DNA of 64,000 nucleotides, from positions 1 through 64,000 of the forward strand of contig NZ_VLLN01000013.1 of assembly GCF_007830735.1 (NCBI RefSeq), read 5' to 3'. The stretch is from Geobacter argillaceus (lineage in GTDB: Bacteria; Desulfobacterota; Desulfuromonadia; Geobacterales; DSM-12255). A model generated the notes under the pieces. The model ran no database searches and was not told the DNA's origin. It saw nothing but the letters and a program-made list of their open reading frames with translations. How positions within the stretch are numbered: position 1 is the first letter of the stretch; each line of letters begins with the position of its first letter. Made by a program: the position numbers and the translations under genes. Shown here piece by piece: positions 8,739 to 18,396 of the stretch.

Positions 8739-10388
8739 CTAATACCGGTATGCCAGGTCCACTTTGAAAAGCTGATTAGTCTGCGTAACGCCTCCCACCA
8801 AGTTGAAATTGTCGATATGTTCCCACCCATACAGGAGCCCGAGATCAAAATCGCCGTAGAGGGGGAAATTCCAGGCCGCGCGGACGGTATTCGCCCGCTC
8901 CACAGCTTGCATGACACCGTTAGGATCGAAATCCCCCTGGTTGTTCGCCTTCACTCTTCCGAGATTGCCGCGTTCGGAGTGAATGTAGTCGAGCGACAGA
9001 TTAGAGCGCGGGGAAAAATAATGGGCATACCGCCAGAAGAGCTGCTGGGAAGCTCCTCCCTCGAATGGGCCAAGATTCATACCCCGGTACATGTACCCTT
9101 CGGGGAATGTTCCATTATTGGAAAGAATGCTGTTGCCGAGATAATACTCGAATCTCAGCTCGTTTTTCCCATCAACAGTGAGGTTCGGGATATAGATCCC
9201 CGCCACATAACTCTCCACGATCGGCCAGAAAGCCGCCGTATCCTCCCCGGAAAACTCGCCGTACAGTATGGTGTTGCGAAGCCACGGGATGCGCCAGCGG
9301 AGGTCGATGCCGGCTACACTGTTGGAGTTATCCGAGTTCGTGCCGCCGAGAAGTCCGTTCACCCAGTAATGGAGGCTGTTGTTGACGCCAGGTCCGCCCT
9401 GCTGACGACCAAGGTTGAAGCCGATCTCCAACGTCTCCAGGGGTTTTGCCGCCAGCTTCACGGCGTAAAACCAGGGCTGGCGCTCCTGGCCGTCGGTGAC
9501 CGTGTGGTCAAGACGGGAAACGATGAGGGTGTACTTGAAATTGCCGAGGTACTTCAGCCGGATCGGCTCAGGGCTGGAAAGTTTTATCTGGTCGAGATTC
9601 CGGGGATTATTGCTGAGGGTGATGGCCGTCCGGTTGCCGGGGCCGATCCAATCCGCATCGCGCCCGACTTCCAGTTCGAGCGCCCCCCCACCGAGTTTCA
9701 GATACCCCTTGTTCAGGAGCACCGTACTCCCATCTCCTTCTCGAGAGAGCAGAAGGGGCTCGAGGAGCGCAGTCGCATAGCTGGCTACGTACCCCTCACC
9801 GGAAAACTGCAACTGGCCATTGTGACCCGCACGGTAGCGAATTCCCTCGTTCCCCTCCAGAAGCGGCGTCCCTTCGACGCCACGTTGCTGGACGGGGGAA
9901 GGATAAGGGTTGTCCGGCCGCAGCCCGGAACCGATGCCGAACACCCCGTCTCCCCCCGGGTCGTGCACCGGCCGGTAATAGCTCCTGGGTACACCGTCGA
10001 GGTAGACGTACCGTAGTCTGGCCGATGCAAAGGGGGTGGCGTCGAACAAGGGGGGCTGCGCCCCTGTCGTTCGGAGTGTTGTTTCGCGGGGCACCAGCTC
10101 CTTCAGCCGCTTCACTAGTTCTGTAGCCATGACGGCCGCTTCGCCGTCAAACCGGGGGAGATTCCTCTCGGCCTCCAGCGTCAGTCGTGCTACTTCCGCT
10201 TTGCTGAAAGGCCGGATACCCCAGATATCCGAAGTGATCAGCCCCATTCCTGAGAGCTTTTCCAGGTAAGGGTAGATGGGGCTATCCAGCGACACGTTGG
10301 CAGAGGAAACGGCCGCACAGTCGGCAGCAGCACATGCAAGCAATGCAACCGTAATCAGGGTAACCATGAATCTCATCGATGACGACAT
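8739..10388 (-). CDS. Wzi-family capsule-assembly-like outer membrane protein
   Basis: The 549-residue protein has a signal peptide (about residues 1-26) followed by the helical start of Wzi-like proteins (SPIYPYLEKLSGMGLI, then FSKAEVARLTLEAE). A long predicted beta-barrel ends in an aromatic residue (YRY), as outer membrane proteins do. Wzi proteins bind surface polysaccharide. Here it follows the efflux channel gene by about 30 bp with a GGAGG ribosome site, so it is probably cotranscribed with RND operon 2. It directly abuts the kinase remnant. The family call is by overall pattern, and the role in this operon is unknown. Confidence 0.75.
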   Translation of the reverse strand: MSSSMRFMVTLITVALLACAAADCAAVSSANVSLDSPIYPYLEKLSGMGLITSDIWGIRPFSKAEVARLTLEAERNLPRFDGEAAVMATELVKRLKELVPRETTLRTTGAQPPLFDATPFASARLRYVYLDGVPRSYYRPVHDPGGDGVFGIGSGLRPDNPYPSPVQQRGVEGTPLLEGNEGIRYRAGHNGQLQFSGEGYVASYATALLEPLLLSREGDGSTVLLNKGYLKLGGGALELEVGRDADWIGPGNRTAITLSNNPRNLDQIKLSSPEPIRLKYLGNFKYTLIVSRLDHTVTDGQERQPWFYAVKLAAKPLETLEIGFNLGRQQGGPGVNNSLHYWVNGLLGGTNSDNSNSVAGIDLRWRIPWLRNTILYGEFSGEDTAAFWPIVESYVAGIYIPNLTVDGKNELRFEYYLGNSILSNNGTFPEGYMYRGMNLGPFEGGASQQLFWRYAHYFSPRSNLSLDYIHSERGNLGRVKANNQGDFDPNGVMQAVERANTVRAAWNFPLYGDFDLGLLYGWEHIDNFNLVGGVTQTNQLFKVDLAYRY

Positions 10389-10418
10389 GTCGTATCCTCC
10401 AGCTCAAGGAGCAGGGTA

Positions 10419-11729
10419 TCAAGGCAGGTTCCTGACACCGGTCGCCTCCCGGAGCAGCTCGAGCGCCAGCATCCGGGCCGCGAGTGCCTGACGGTAGGCG
10501 AGTTGTGTGGCGCGGTAGCTCCGCTCCGCGTCGAGAAAGTCAAGGAGGCTCGCCGCACCGTGCTTGTAGGCGTATTCGCCGATGTCGCGCGACGCCTTGG
10601 CGCTGTCCAGATAGCCGGAGCGGTAGAGGGTGACGATTTCGTCGTTTGCGCGAACCGCTTCCCAGGCGCTTCCGATATCGCCGTTCACCGTTTCCACGGC
10701 CTCATCGGCAAGATGCTGCGTCTGTAAAATCACGTGTTGCGTACGGGCGATTTCCCCCTGATTGCGGTCGAAAACTCCGAGCGGAAAGCTGAAGAGAAGC
10801 CCTGCTGTCCAGTTGCCGCTGACGTGGGTGAAGTTCAGAGTCGTGGTGAGGTCCTGATGGCTGTTTGCTTTCGCCAGGTCGTGCTGGCTCTGGGCCGCGA
10901 TCACCCCCTGGCGGGCGGCGCGCAGGTCCGGACGCTCCTTGAGCGCCAGGGCCAGCAGATCATCCCTGCTCCCCTTTAACGGCTGGGAGTCAAGCGTTCC
11001 CGACACATCATAATCGGCGGGCACGGATTCGTAGCCGAGCAACCCGCGCAGCGCTATGAGGGCCTGGGCCTTTGCCAGCCGCGCTGCGTTGACGTCGCTC
11101 TGGAACTGGAGCAGTTGCAGCTTGATCTTCAGGTAGTCCCCCTGGCTGATGTCGCCCGTCTTGTAGCGTGATTCGCCGATCTCCACCGTATCCTGAAAAC
11201 TCTTGAGATTATCGCGGGCGAGATCGAGGTTAGATTGCGCCAGAAGAACGTTGACAAATTGTGAGGCAACGTTGAACCTGAGGGTGCGTTCGTTGTCGAA
11301 CACCAGGGATTTCGTCACCGCCGTCTGGTCGCGAGCCGCCTGTAACCGGCGGGCCCGCTTCCCTCCCCGTTCCCACGTGTAGCCGATCCCCGCATCGAAC
11401 TGTGCCGTCTGGTCGAGATAGGAACCGGTCTCATCGGAGCTCGTATACTTGCTCGGATGGAAGATGGGGAAATAGAGCGCGTCCCCGGTGAGCACCGGAT
11501 TGGGCCTGAGATTGGCGGTGATCTCCTGGGCCTCGTTCTGCAGGACCGTCGTGCGCGCCGCCTTGAGCGACTCGTTATGGTCCCGGGCCAACTGCAATGC
11601 CTGATCGATCGTGATAGTCACCGACTCCGCGCCTGATGCGGAGATTCCCGCCGTAAAACCATACGTGATAGTTGCTAAGGCAATAATTGCCAATCGGATT
11701 TTCCGATAAAATACAGTAGGTGTTACCAT
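10419..11729 (-). CDS. TolC-family outer membrane factor, system 2
   Basis: The 436-residue protein has a signal peptide (cleavage near SASGAES) and two outer-membrane-efflux repeats. Characteristic stretches include TIDQALQLARDHN near the mature N-terminus, RYKTGDISQGDYLKIKLQL, and at the end FLDAERSYRATQLAYRQA. These are typical of CzcC-like channels. It is third in an adaptor-pump-channel operon, a different order from system 1, so the two systems are not a simple recent tandem duplication. Confidence 0.9.
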   Translation of the reverse strand: MVTPTVFYRKIRLAIIALATITYGFTAGISASGAESVTITIDQALQLARDHNESLKAARTTVLQNEAQEITANLRPNPVLTGDALYFPIFHPSKYTSSDETGSYLDQTAQFDAGIGYTWERGGKRARRLQAARDQTAVTKSLVFDNERTLRFNVASQFVNVLLAQSNLDLARDNLKSFQDTVEIGESRYKTGDISQGDYLKIKLQLLQFQSDVNAARLAKAQALIALRGLLGYESVPADYDVSGTLDSQPLKGSRDDLLALALKERPDLRAARQGVIAAQSQHDLAKANSHQDLTTTLNFTHVSGNWTAGLLFSFPLGVFDRNQGEIARTQHVILQTQHLADEAVETVNGDIGSAWEAVRANDEIVTLYRSGYLDSAKASRDIGEYAYKHGAASLLDFLDAERSYRATQLAYRQALAARMLALELLREATGVRNLP

Positions 11730-11781
11730 CGCGCTTGCTCCTTAATGCATTTGCTTCTGCTTCGGTTGTAGAATGCCCGGT

Positions 11782-14700
11782 TCATTCCCCGGGTTCGGCA
11801 TCATTCCCGAGTTTCGGCAGGATGTCGTGCGGCCCGGCAATCCAGACGTAGAGCGTCGGCAACAGAAAGACACTTATCAGCAGGTTGGTGATCAGTCCCC
11901 CCACGATCACGATCGCGAAGGGGCGCTGGGAGTCGGAACCGATGTCGTGCGACAGGGCCGCCGGCAGCAGGCCGAGTGTGGCGACGAGCATCGTCATCAT
12001 GATGGGACGAAGCCGCAGGGTGGCGCCTCTGACCGCCGCCTCGCGGATGGACAGGCCCCGTGTGCGCAGCTGATTGATGTATTGCACCATGATGACGCCG
12101 ATCTGGACGGCCACCCCGAACAGGGCGAGCAGGCCGATGCCGGAAGAAACGCTGAAATGAGTCCCGGTCACGAGGAGCGCAAGCAAGCCGCCGACGCTTG
12201 CCACGCCCACATTGATGAGCACGAGGGAAGCCCACTTGAAGGATCTGAACGCCGTGTAGAGGAGCAGCAGGATGAGAAGCACCGTGACGGGAACGATCAC
12301 CGCCAGGCGCGCATTCGCCCGCTTCTGGCTTTCGTACTCTCCGGCCCAGTCCAGATGGTAGCCCTGGGGCAGCTTCACCTTTGCATTGACCTTGCGCATG
12401 GCCTCTTCCACGGTGGAGCCCAGGTCGCGGCCGCGAACGCCGTACTTTATGGCGATGTACCGTGAGTTCGCCTCGCGATAGATCATGGAAGCGCCGTCTC
12501 CGACCTTGACGTCGCAGAGCTCCCCGAGGGAGACCCTTTCCCCGCTTGGGGCGAGAATCCGGATGTTTGCGATCTCCTCAACGGTTCTGCGGAAGGGCTC
12601 CTGGTAGCGCACTACCAGGTCGAAGCGCTCCTCGCCTTTCAATATCTGGCTGACCGGATTGCCACCCACCGCCGTTTGAATGGCATCCTGGACATCCGCC
12701 ACGTTGATGCCGAACCGGTCCGCCTTCTTACGAGCAACGGTCAGGTTCAGGTTTGGCTGTCCGAGCACCCGGAAGATACCGAGGTCTTCGACCCCGGGGA
12801 CGGTGCGCATGACCGCCATGATCTCTTCGCTCTTCTGCTCCAACTCTTTCAGGTCGCTCCCGAAGACCTTGACCGCGGACTGGCCTTTCACTCCGCTTAA
12901 TGCTTCTTCCATGTTGTCGGCTATCGGTTGGGAAAATCCCCAGGCAACGCCCGGAATCTTTTCAACTTCCTTGTCCATCGCTTGTATCAGTTCCTCTTTG
13001 TTATCGTGGAACCGTTTCCGCCAGGTATCCCGGGGCTTGAGGTCGATGAAGTATTCGGTGTTGAAAAAACCGGTGGCATCGGTCCCGTCGTCCGAGCGAC
13101 CGACTTGGGAAACAACCTGCTTCACTTCGGGGAAACCTGCAAAGGCAAGCCTAGCCTGATTCATGACGCGTTGCCCTTCCGACGGTCCCGTGCTGGAATC
13201 GAGAGTGCCTCTGGCCCAGATGGCTCCCTCATCGAGGTGGGGCAGGAACTCCGACCCTATGACGCCGCTGAACATCAGGTAGCCGGTCAGAACGACAGAG
13301 GCCATACCCATCCCCAGCGTAAGCCAGCGGCGCTCAATCGCCCATTCCAGTGCCGTGGGGTAGTGCGTCATGAGCCAGGCCATGACGGGGTTATGCCACT
13401 CCTTGGGCTGCTTGCGGAAGAGGTAGCTGGCAAGCACCGGTGCCAGGAGCATTGCGAATATCAAAGCCCCCAGCAAGGCGAAGGAGACGGTCCAGGCCAT
13501 GGGCTGGAACAGGCGGCCCTCGACGCGCTGCAGCGTAAAGATCGGGAGGTAGGCGGTGATGATGATCGCAATTGCGAAAAAAACGGGCCGCTGCACCTCG
13601 TGGGCTGCCAGATGAATGGTCTCTTTGATGTCCCACGTGGCATCATCCCGTAACTCGAGATGACGCAAGATGTTCTCCACCATCACGACCGCACCGTCCA
13701 CCATCATGCCGAAGTCAAGCGCTCCCAGTGACAGCAGATTGGCGGGGATGTGCCGCAGGTCCAGCAGGATCGACGCGAAGAACAGTGAGAACGGAATGGT
13801 AAGGGCCACGATCAGGGCTGAGCGGGCATTCCCCAGGAAGAGGAAGAGGATGATGACGACGAGAATGATCCCCTCGGTGAGGTTGTGCAGGACCGTGTGC
13901 GTCGTGTAGTGGACGAGATCGTCCCGATCGATGTGCGGGACGATCCGCACCCCTGGCGGCAGAACGTGTTCGTTCAGATAGGTAACCTTCTTGTGCAGGG
14001 CGGCCAGGGTGGCCTCGGCTTCAGCCCCCTTGCGCATCTGGACAATCCCCTCGACGACGTCGTCGTTGTCGAAAACCCGCCCATCCTCGTGGCGGATGGC
14101 CTTGCCCAAACGCCCCAGGCGGACCTTGGGTCCCTGGGTGACGGTCGCGACATCCCGGACCCGTACCGGTGTGCCGTTCTGCGATTTCAGAACGGTCGCG
14201 CCGATGTCATCGGTGTCGCCCATCAGGCCGACGACCCTGACATTGAACGCCTGCTGTCCTTTCTCGATGAAGTTTCCGCCCGCGTTGACGTTGTTCGCGG
14301 TGAGGGCCTGCTCCACCTGGCCGATGGACAGTCCGTAGGAGACCAACTTGTTGGGATCGACCCGTACCTGGTATTCGCGTGTTTCGCCGCCGAAGATGGA
14401 AACCGCCGCTATGTTGGGAACCGCCATGAGGTTTTTGACGACTGTCCAATCCTGTAGTCGCTTCAGCTCCATGACGTCGTATTGGGGATTGGTGCTCTCC
14501 AGGGTGTAGAAGTATATCTGCCCGGCAGGACTGAAGTCGGGGCCGATCTGGGGAGAGAGCCCCGGTGGGAGGTTTACCTGGGTCAGCTTCTCCAGGACCT
14601 GCTGCCGGTTCTGGAGGTTGTCCGAGTCATCGTCGAAAATGATCGTAATGAAGGAGAGCCCGGCGAGAGAACTCGAACGTATGTGGGTCCGGTGGCCGAC

Positions 14701-14925
14701 TCCATTCAGCTGGGTTTCCAGCGGAATCGTTATCTGTTGTTCCACTTCCTCTGCGGCGCGGCCGGGCCACTGCGTAATTACCCAGACGTATTTGTCGGCC
14801 ACATCCGGATACGCCTCCACGGGGAGGCGGTGAAACGAGATTATCCCCCAAATAAGGAGCAGGACGCCGATACTGAGAACGAGGATCCTGTTTTTCAGCG
14901 CCGATTCGATGAGGTACGCGATCAT
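11782..14925 (-). CDS. RND heavy-metal efflux pump (CzcA family), system 2
   Basis: The protein has about 1047 residues from the chosen start, the normal CzcA length. The membrane-helix-4 motif DFGMMVDGAVVMVEN (around residues 403-417) is canonical for heavy-metal RND pumps, with both Asp and the Glu of the proton relay. Pore-domain motifs such as ARGTLD and SQPIADNMEEALSGVKG are also typical. A longer frame begins at 14949. I chose ATG 14925 because GGAGG sits about 10 nt upstream and the protein then begins MIAYLIESAL, as the family does; this leaves 4 bp after the adaptor stop. Likely substrates are Co, Zn, Cd, Ni, Cu or Ag; the sequence does not settle which. Confidence 0.93.
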   Translation of the reverse strand: MIAYLIESALKNRILVLSIGVLLLIWGIISFHRLPVEAYPDVADKYVWVITQWPGRAAEEVEQQITIPLETQLNGVGHRTHIRSSSLAGLSFITIIFDDDSDNLQNRQQVLEKLTQVNLPPGLSPQIGPDFSPAGQIYFYTLESTNPQYDVMELKRLQDWTVVKNLMAVPNIAAVSIFGGETREYQVRVDPNKLVSYGLSIGQVEQALTANNVNAGGNFIEKGQQAFNVRVVGLMGDTDDIGATVLKSQNGTPVRVRDVATVTQGPKVRLGRLGKAIRHEDGRVFDNDDVVEGIVQMRKGAEAEATLAALHKKVTYLNEHVLPPGVRIVPHIDRDDLVHYTTHTVLHNLTEGIILVVIILFLFLGNARSALIVALTIPFSLFFASILLDLRHIPANLLSLGALDFGMMVDGAVVMVENILRHLELRDDATWDIKETIHLAAHEVQRPVFFAIAIIITAYLPIFTLQRVEGRLFQPMAWTVSFALLGALIFAMLLAPVLASYLFRKQPKEWHNPVMAWLMTHYPTALEWAIERRWLTLGMGMASVVLTGYLMFSGVIGSEFLPHLDEGAIWARGTLDSSTGPSEGQRVMNQARLAFAGFPEVKQVVSQVGRSDDGTDATGFFNTEYFIDLKPRDTWRKRFHDNKEELIQAMDKEVEKIPGVAWGFSQPIADNMEEALSGVKGQSAVKVFGSDLKELEQKSEEIMAVMRTVPGVEDLGIFRVLGQPNLNLTVARKKADRFGINVADVQDAIQTAVGGNPVSQILKGEERFDLVVRYQEPFRRTVEEIANIRILAPSGERVSLGELCDVKVGDGASMIYREANSRYIAIKYGVRGRDLGSTVEEAMRKVNAKVKLPQGYHLDWAGEYESQKRANARLAVIVPVTVLLILLLLYTAFRSFKWASLVLINVGVASVGGLLALLVTGTHFSVSSGIGLLALFGVAVQIGVIMVQYINQLRTRGLSIREAAVRGATLRLRPIMMTMLVATLGLLPAALSHDIGSDSQRPFAIVIVGGLITNLLISVFLLPTLYVWIAGPHDILPKLGNDAEPGE

Positions 14926-14929
14926 ATAC

Positions 14930-16138
14930 CTATTTGACCTCCGAGGCATTGGCGAACTGGAGGGCGTTGACGGCTACCTTGTCGTGAATCTGCAGGCCCG
15001 CAAGAATCTGCTGAAGCCTGTCGCCCGCCGGAGGCCCGGTCTGAACCTCGGTCTTCCGGAACCGATTGTTGCCCAGCGACACGAACACCCAGTTTCTGTC
15101 ACGCAGGCGCACAATGGCGGAAGTCGGCAGGACGAGTCGTTCGCTGCGCTTCCGGGAGTGCAGCGATGCGGTCACGAACATGCCCGAGCGCATCAAGAGG
15201 CCGGGATTGGCCAGTTCGATGCGGACCTTCGCCGCCCTCGTGCCGGGGTCCAATATCCGCCCGATGTTGCTCACGCGGCCGGTAAACGGCCGCTCCGGAT
15301 AGGCGTTGAGGTGTACGGACGCCGTGTCTCCGAGATGCACCTGCGAGATGACATCCTCGTAGAGATCGCACAGCACCCATACGCGCGACAGGTCAGCGAT
15401 CGTGAACAGGTTGGGAGTAGCGTCGAGAGAACGGACCCCGGTACCACCCGACACATTCTGCTCAACGATCGTACCGGAAATAGGGGCGCGCACATCGAGG
15501 ATGGTGGAATAGTGGTCAGGGTCGCCGCCGAGAACGCTGACGCGGTTGGCTGTTGTTTTCACGTCGATCCTGGCCTTGTCCTCTGCGTTCTGGGCGGCCT
15601 CTAGGTCTTTTTCGGCGATTGCGCCGCGTGCATAGAGCGCCTGGGAGCGCTCCAGCTGTTTGCGCGCCAGGAGTTCATCGGCCCGGGCTTTCTGATAATC
15701 GGAGAAGGCAGAGGCCAGGTCCGGACTATGGATCTGGAGCAGGAGCTGCCCCTTCTTGACGTCGTCCCCCATCTTTACCTTGATGTCCGCCACGCGCCCC
15801 CCGGCAAGGGCCAGTACGGCGACCGAGCGATTCACGTCGGGTGTCACCACGCCGTTGGCGTTAATTTCATCTGCGACTTCCTTCCGTTCCGCCTCTACCA
15901 GCGGGAACCGCTCCGGATGCTCCATTTCGATCACGTTTGGATCGGACGATTTCACAACCACGGTTTTCACTTCTTCAGGGTGTGAATCCTCCTTGTCTGC
16001 GTCCTTCCGGCTGCATCCGGTTCCTGAAAGGACAAGGAGAAAAAGAGCCCAGGTGAAAAGGAACTGCATGATCTGCCGCACGACCGTTTCCGTAACGTAA
16101 TGTGTCGGAATACGGGTACAAGGTGCCTGTTTGTTCAT
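14930..16138 (-). CDS. RND efflux periplasmic adaptor lipoprotein, system 2
   Basis: This 402-residue CzcB-like membrane-fusion protein has an unusually long N-region before the signal (lipobox LSGTGC, Cys 42). The start at 16138 is kept because GGAGAG precedes it; an internal ATG at 16069 would give a more typical signal peptide. The order is barrel-sandwich, alpha-hairpin (LERSQALYARGAIAEKD), second lipoyl half (RAPISGTIVEQNV) and beta-barrel. It is the first gene of RND operon 2. The N-terminal His/metal-binding extension of CzcB is absent. Confidence 0.9.
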   Translation of the reverse strand: MNKQAPCTRIPTHYVTETVVRQIMQFLFTWALFLLVLSGTGCSRKDADKEDSHPEEVKTVVVKSSDPNVIEMEHPERFPLVEAERKEVADEINANGVVTPDVNRSVAVLALAGGRVADIKVKMGDDVKKGQLLLQIHSPDLASAFSDYQKARADELLARKQLERSQALYARGAIAEKDLEAAQNAEDKARIDVKTTANRVSVLGGDPDHYSTILDVRAPISGTIVEQNVSGGTGVRSLDATPNLFTIADLSRVWVLCDLYEDVISQVHLGDTASVHLNAYPERPFTGRVSNIGRILDPGTRAAKVRIELANPGLLMRSGMFVTASLHSRKRSERLVLPTSAIVRLRDRNWVFVSLGNNRFRKTEVQTGPPAGDRLQQILAGLQIHDKVAVNALQFANASEVK

Positions 16139-16312
16139 GGGTACTCTCCGCCGCGAATATTCTCAGCATGGTGATTTACCAAATCAATCAGGCAACCATG
16201 CTCAGGTGCCATAAGTTCAACATCTGTACCGGTCTGAAACTGGTTGAAATAATTAAGGACAGGGTTCGTCAAAAGAGGAGAGTTTGCAAGAAATGTATAC
16301 TGTTATTGCGGA

Positions 16313-16405
16313 CTAAGGAGAATAGAGGTGAAGGGATTCTTGGAGACCGGATTTTTCAAGCTTGTAATGGAGTGCCCGCACGGAAATATCGAGGATTCCG
16401 GCATA
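16313..16405 (-). pseudogene. C-terminal remnant of a third NtrC-type response regulator
   Basis: The minus-strand frame reads ILDISVRALHYKLEKSGL, matching the Fis helix-turn-helix end of the two intact regulators (LGISVRALHYKIDKYGL). The DNA matches them from about 16325 to 16400 and then stops abruptly. The original stop codon is lost and the frame runs on to 16313. It lies upstream of RND operon 2, just as copy 1 lies upstream of RND operon 1, so this operon once had its own regulator. Confidence 0.8.
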
Positions 16406-16424
16406 ATGGCTGGCGAGCGAAGTT

Positions 16425-16799
16425 TTAGACGATCTTACACGGGATATATTCATCCTCATCAAAGGAATATACTGCACACAGTCGATGATAACCGTCTGCA
16501 ATGACTACCTTGCCATTGCGCTCATCTCTTACCAGTAGAATAGGCGAAAGTTGTTTTCCATCCGCGATCTTTTTACGGTCTTTTTCGACATGATAATTAC
16601 TGATTCCCAACAGCGATAGTCCCGATGCCCTGAATATGTCCTTAGCCTTGAATTGTGTCAATTGAGTGTTTCTCAAGTTGTTTACTATCGTCTTTACCGT
16701 AGTGGCCCCATATATCAGACCCAGATAGGATGCGGCGGCGGGATAATCTTTTTCTTCAGGTTCAGGCAACCATTTGATGCTACCATTAGTTTTGCTCAT
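16425..16799 (-). CDS. ParB/sulfiredoxin-fold-like small protein
   Basis: The 124-residue soluble protein has a C-terminal half (LSPILLVRDERNGKVVIADG then YHRLCAVY) that follows the ParB N-terminal-like pattern, in which an IADG.HR motif binds a nucleotide in characterised members. No DNA-binding helix-turn-helix is visible, so it is not a partitioning ParB. An AGGGGA site precedes the start. It is last after the porin gene and immediately upstream of the truncated regulator. Function unknown. Confidence 0.65.
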   Translation of the reverse strand: MSKTNGSIKWLPEPEEKDYPAAASYLGLIYGATTVKTIVNNLRNTQLTQFKAKDIFRASGLSLLGISNYHVEKDRKKIADGKQLSPILLVRDERNGKVVIADGYHRLCAVYSFDEDEYIPCKIV

Positions 16800-16874
16800 A
16801 TTGACTATCCCCTGTCATTGTTGATACAGATCTTATCGCTCTGATGTAACCTTCAGCAGCAAGCCGTCAATATA

Positions 16875-18320
16875 TCAAAAATTCAGTCGTGCCCGCAGGC
16901 CGTAGACTTCAGCCGGTCCCCGGTCCTTGTTGTAGCCGGGATTCTTGATGAACTGGAAATCAGGAGAAACCTGGATATATTTGCCGAGCTGGACGCGATA
17001 ATAGACTTCGAGCGCCTGTTCATAGCCGTAATTCAGTCTGCCATCACCCAGGAGTATGCCGTTTCCACCGGCTGCCAGATAATTCTTATGCGGCGTTGAC
17101 AGACCGTTCACCCCGTATGCGAGCCCCAAATCGTCTTCTTTCCTCCCCCAGTGGACTCCGTTCACCTGGACGCCGAGACTTGCATGGCGGTCGGATTCCA
17201 CATAGGCCCAACTCTCGTGTCCTCCGCCGTTCCAGCCGAGGCGTCCGAAAATGCCCGTTTCCCCTTCGTCGGCAAGAGGTTGCTCGAAATTCAATCCAAA
17301 ACCGTACTTGGTGCCACCTTGCTTCTCAACAGTCAGGAGATCGGGCACGGTGGAGGTGGCGCGCCCCTGCACCAGCGCCGCATTATAGCTGCCCATGCGA
17401 GACTCGTTGAAATAGGATAGCAAGCGGACTACCGTGCCCGTATCGTTTGGCTTCCAGGTGAGTTCGAGGTTGTAGCCAAGCTCTCTCATGTCAATAAAAT
17501 CGAAATTGGCACCGTTGCCCGTATTGGGTTCCATGTAGACGCCGAAGGCCAGTCGCCATCGCGGCTGCGCCAGGGCAGTGACCAGTCCGTAGCTGTAGCC
17601 CCGTGTATCTGCCGCATAGTCCCATGCGGTATTGTACAGGAAATCGTAGTTGAGAAACTGGGTGCGGTTGTTATTTGCATAGCGGTTCAGATCGAAATCA
17701 TCCACAGCAGCTATCTTACCGGCTTTTACTTCCCATCTGCTGACAGGTTGGCTTCCGGGGATTTGGTCCATGGCCCGATCCACCTTTTCGGTTTCAGTGG
17801 AAAGGGGCAGGAAGTACCTGAGAAACAACCGTGCCACATAAGGGGTCTTTGGCAGGTCCGACGACCCCGCCCTGATGACGTCCCCATTGACGAATCCGCC
17901 AAGTCCCGTCCCATTGCTGATCCCGTTTCCCCGGAACAACTCAAGATCCAGGTAGGCTTGCAGCGTTGGCGCCAGTTGGGAGCCCAGATACAGTCCATAT
18001 GTTTGGGTGAAATCGCGTCCTTTGCCGTCATTGGTCGCGAAACTGTTCGGTCCCTGATAGGGGGTGTGGAAGCCCGGCACGCTTTGGTATACACCGTTGA
18101 ACTGTCCACCCAGGACCTTGGGGAACCAGTCGGGCAGGGCTTCTATAGCAGTAAGCGCAGAATTCGTTGGAGCGGCTTGTGTCGGTGCCGATGTAGCAAC
18201 AGTTCCCGGGGTCTTAACCACTTGCTCCGATGGATTTTTATCGGCATGGGCCGTAGCTGAAGTAGTGACAACAAAAACCACTGCAATAAAAGTCAGGCAG
18301 GTATTCCCAAGCGTTCTCAT
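16875..18320 (-). CDS. OprB-type carbohydrate-selective porin family protein
   Basis: The 481-residue protein has a signal peptide (cleavage near AHA-D, about residue 27) and a Pro/Thr/Ala-rich linker (about 30-60). A beta-barrel follows with alternating aromatic strands, ending in Phe. Stretches such as GLYLGSQLAPTLQAYLDLEL, AGKIAAVDDFD and YEQALEVYYRVQLGKYIQVSPD are typical of OprB/RpfN-like porins. It follows the MgtE_N/CBS gene by 76 bp with no obvious terminator, so the Mg2+ operon may include it. A cation uptake route across the outer membrane would fit but is inference. Confidence 0.82.
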   Translation of the reverse strand: MRTLGNTCLTFIAVVFVVTTSATAHADKNPSEQVVKTPGTVATSAPTQAAPTNSALTAIEALPDWFPKVLGGQFNGVYQSVPGFHTPYQGPNSFATNDGKGRDFTQTYGLYLGSQLAPTLQAYLDLELFRGNGISNGTGLGGFVNGDVIRAGSSDLPKTPYVARLFLRYFLPLSTETEKVDRAMDQIPGSQPVSRWEVKAGKIAAVDDFDLNRYANNNRTQFLNYDFLYNTAWDYAADTRGYSYGLVTALAQPRWRLAFGVYMEPNTGNGANFDFIDMRELGYNLELTWKPNDTGTVVRLLSYFNESRMGSYNAALVQGRATSTVPDLLTVEKQGGTKYGFGLNFEQPLADEGETGIFGRLGWNGGGHESWAYVESDRHASLGVQVNGVHWGRKEDDLGLAYGVNGLSTPHKNYLAAGGNGILLGDGRLNYGYEQALEVYYRVQLGKYIQVSPDFQFIKNPGYNKDRGPAEVYGLRARLNF

Positions 18321-18396
18321 GACAAAACTCCTGATAATTCTTCGGCAACTGTTCCGTCATCCCTCGCATTTCCTGTTCCGACGGTATTTCAAGCGA

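Noticed and set aside
8736-8917. Upstream part of the 97-codon frame that ends in the kinase remnant
   Set aside because: Only the last 37 or so codons match the kinase; the rest is antisense-frame noise inside the Wzi-like gene, so it is not a small gene.
16200-16240. TGGCAC sequence upstream of RND operon 2 as a sigma-54 promoter
   Set aside because: On the minus strand TGGCACCT is present but the required GC at the -12 position is missing.
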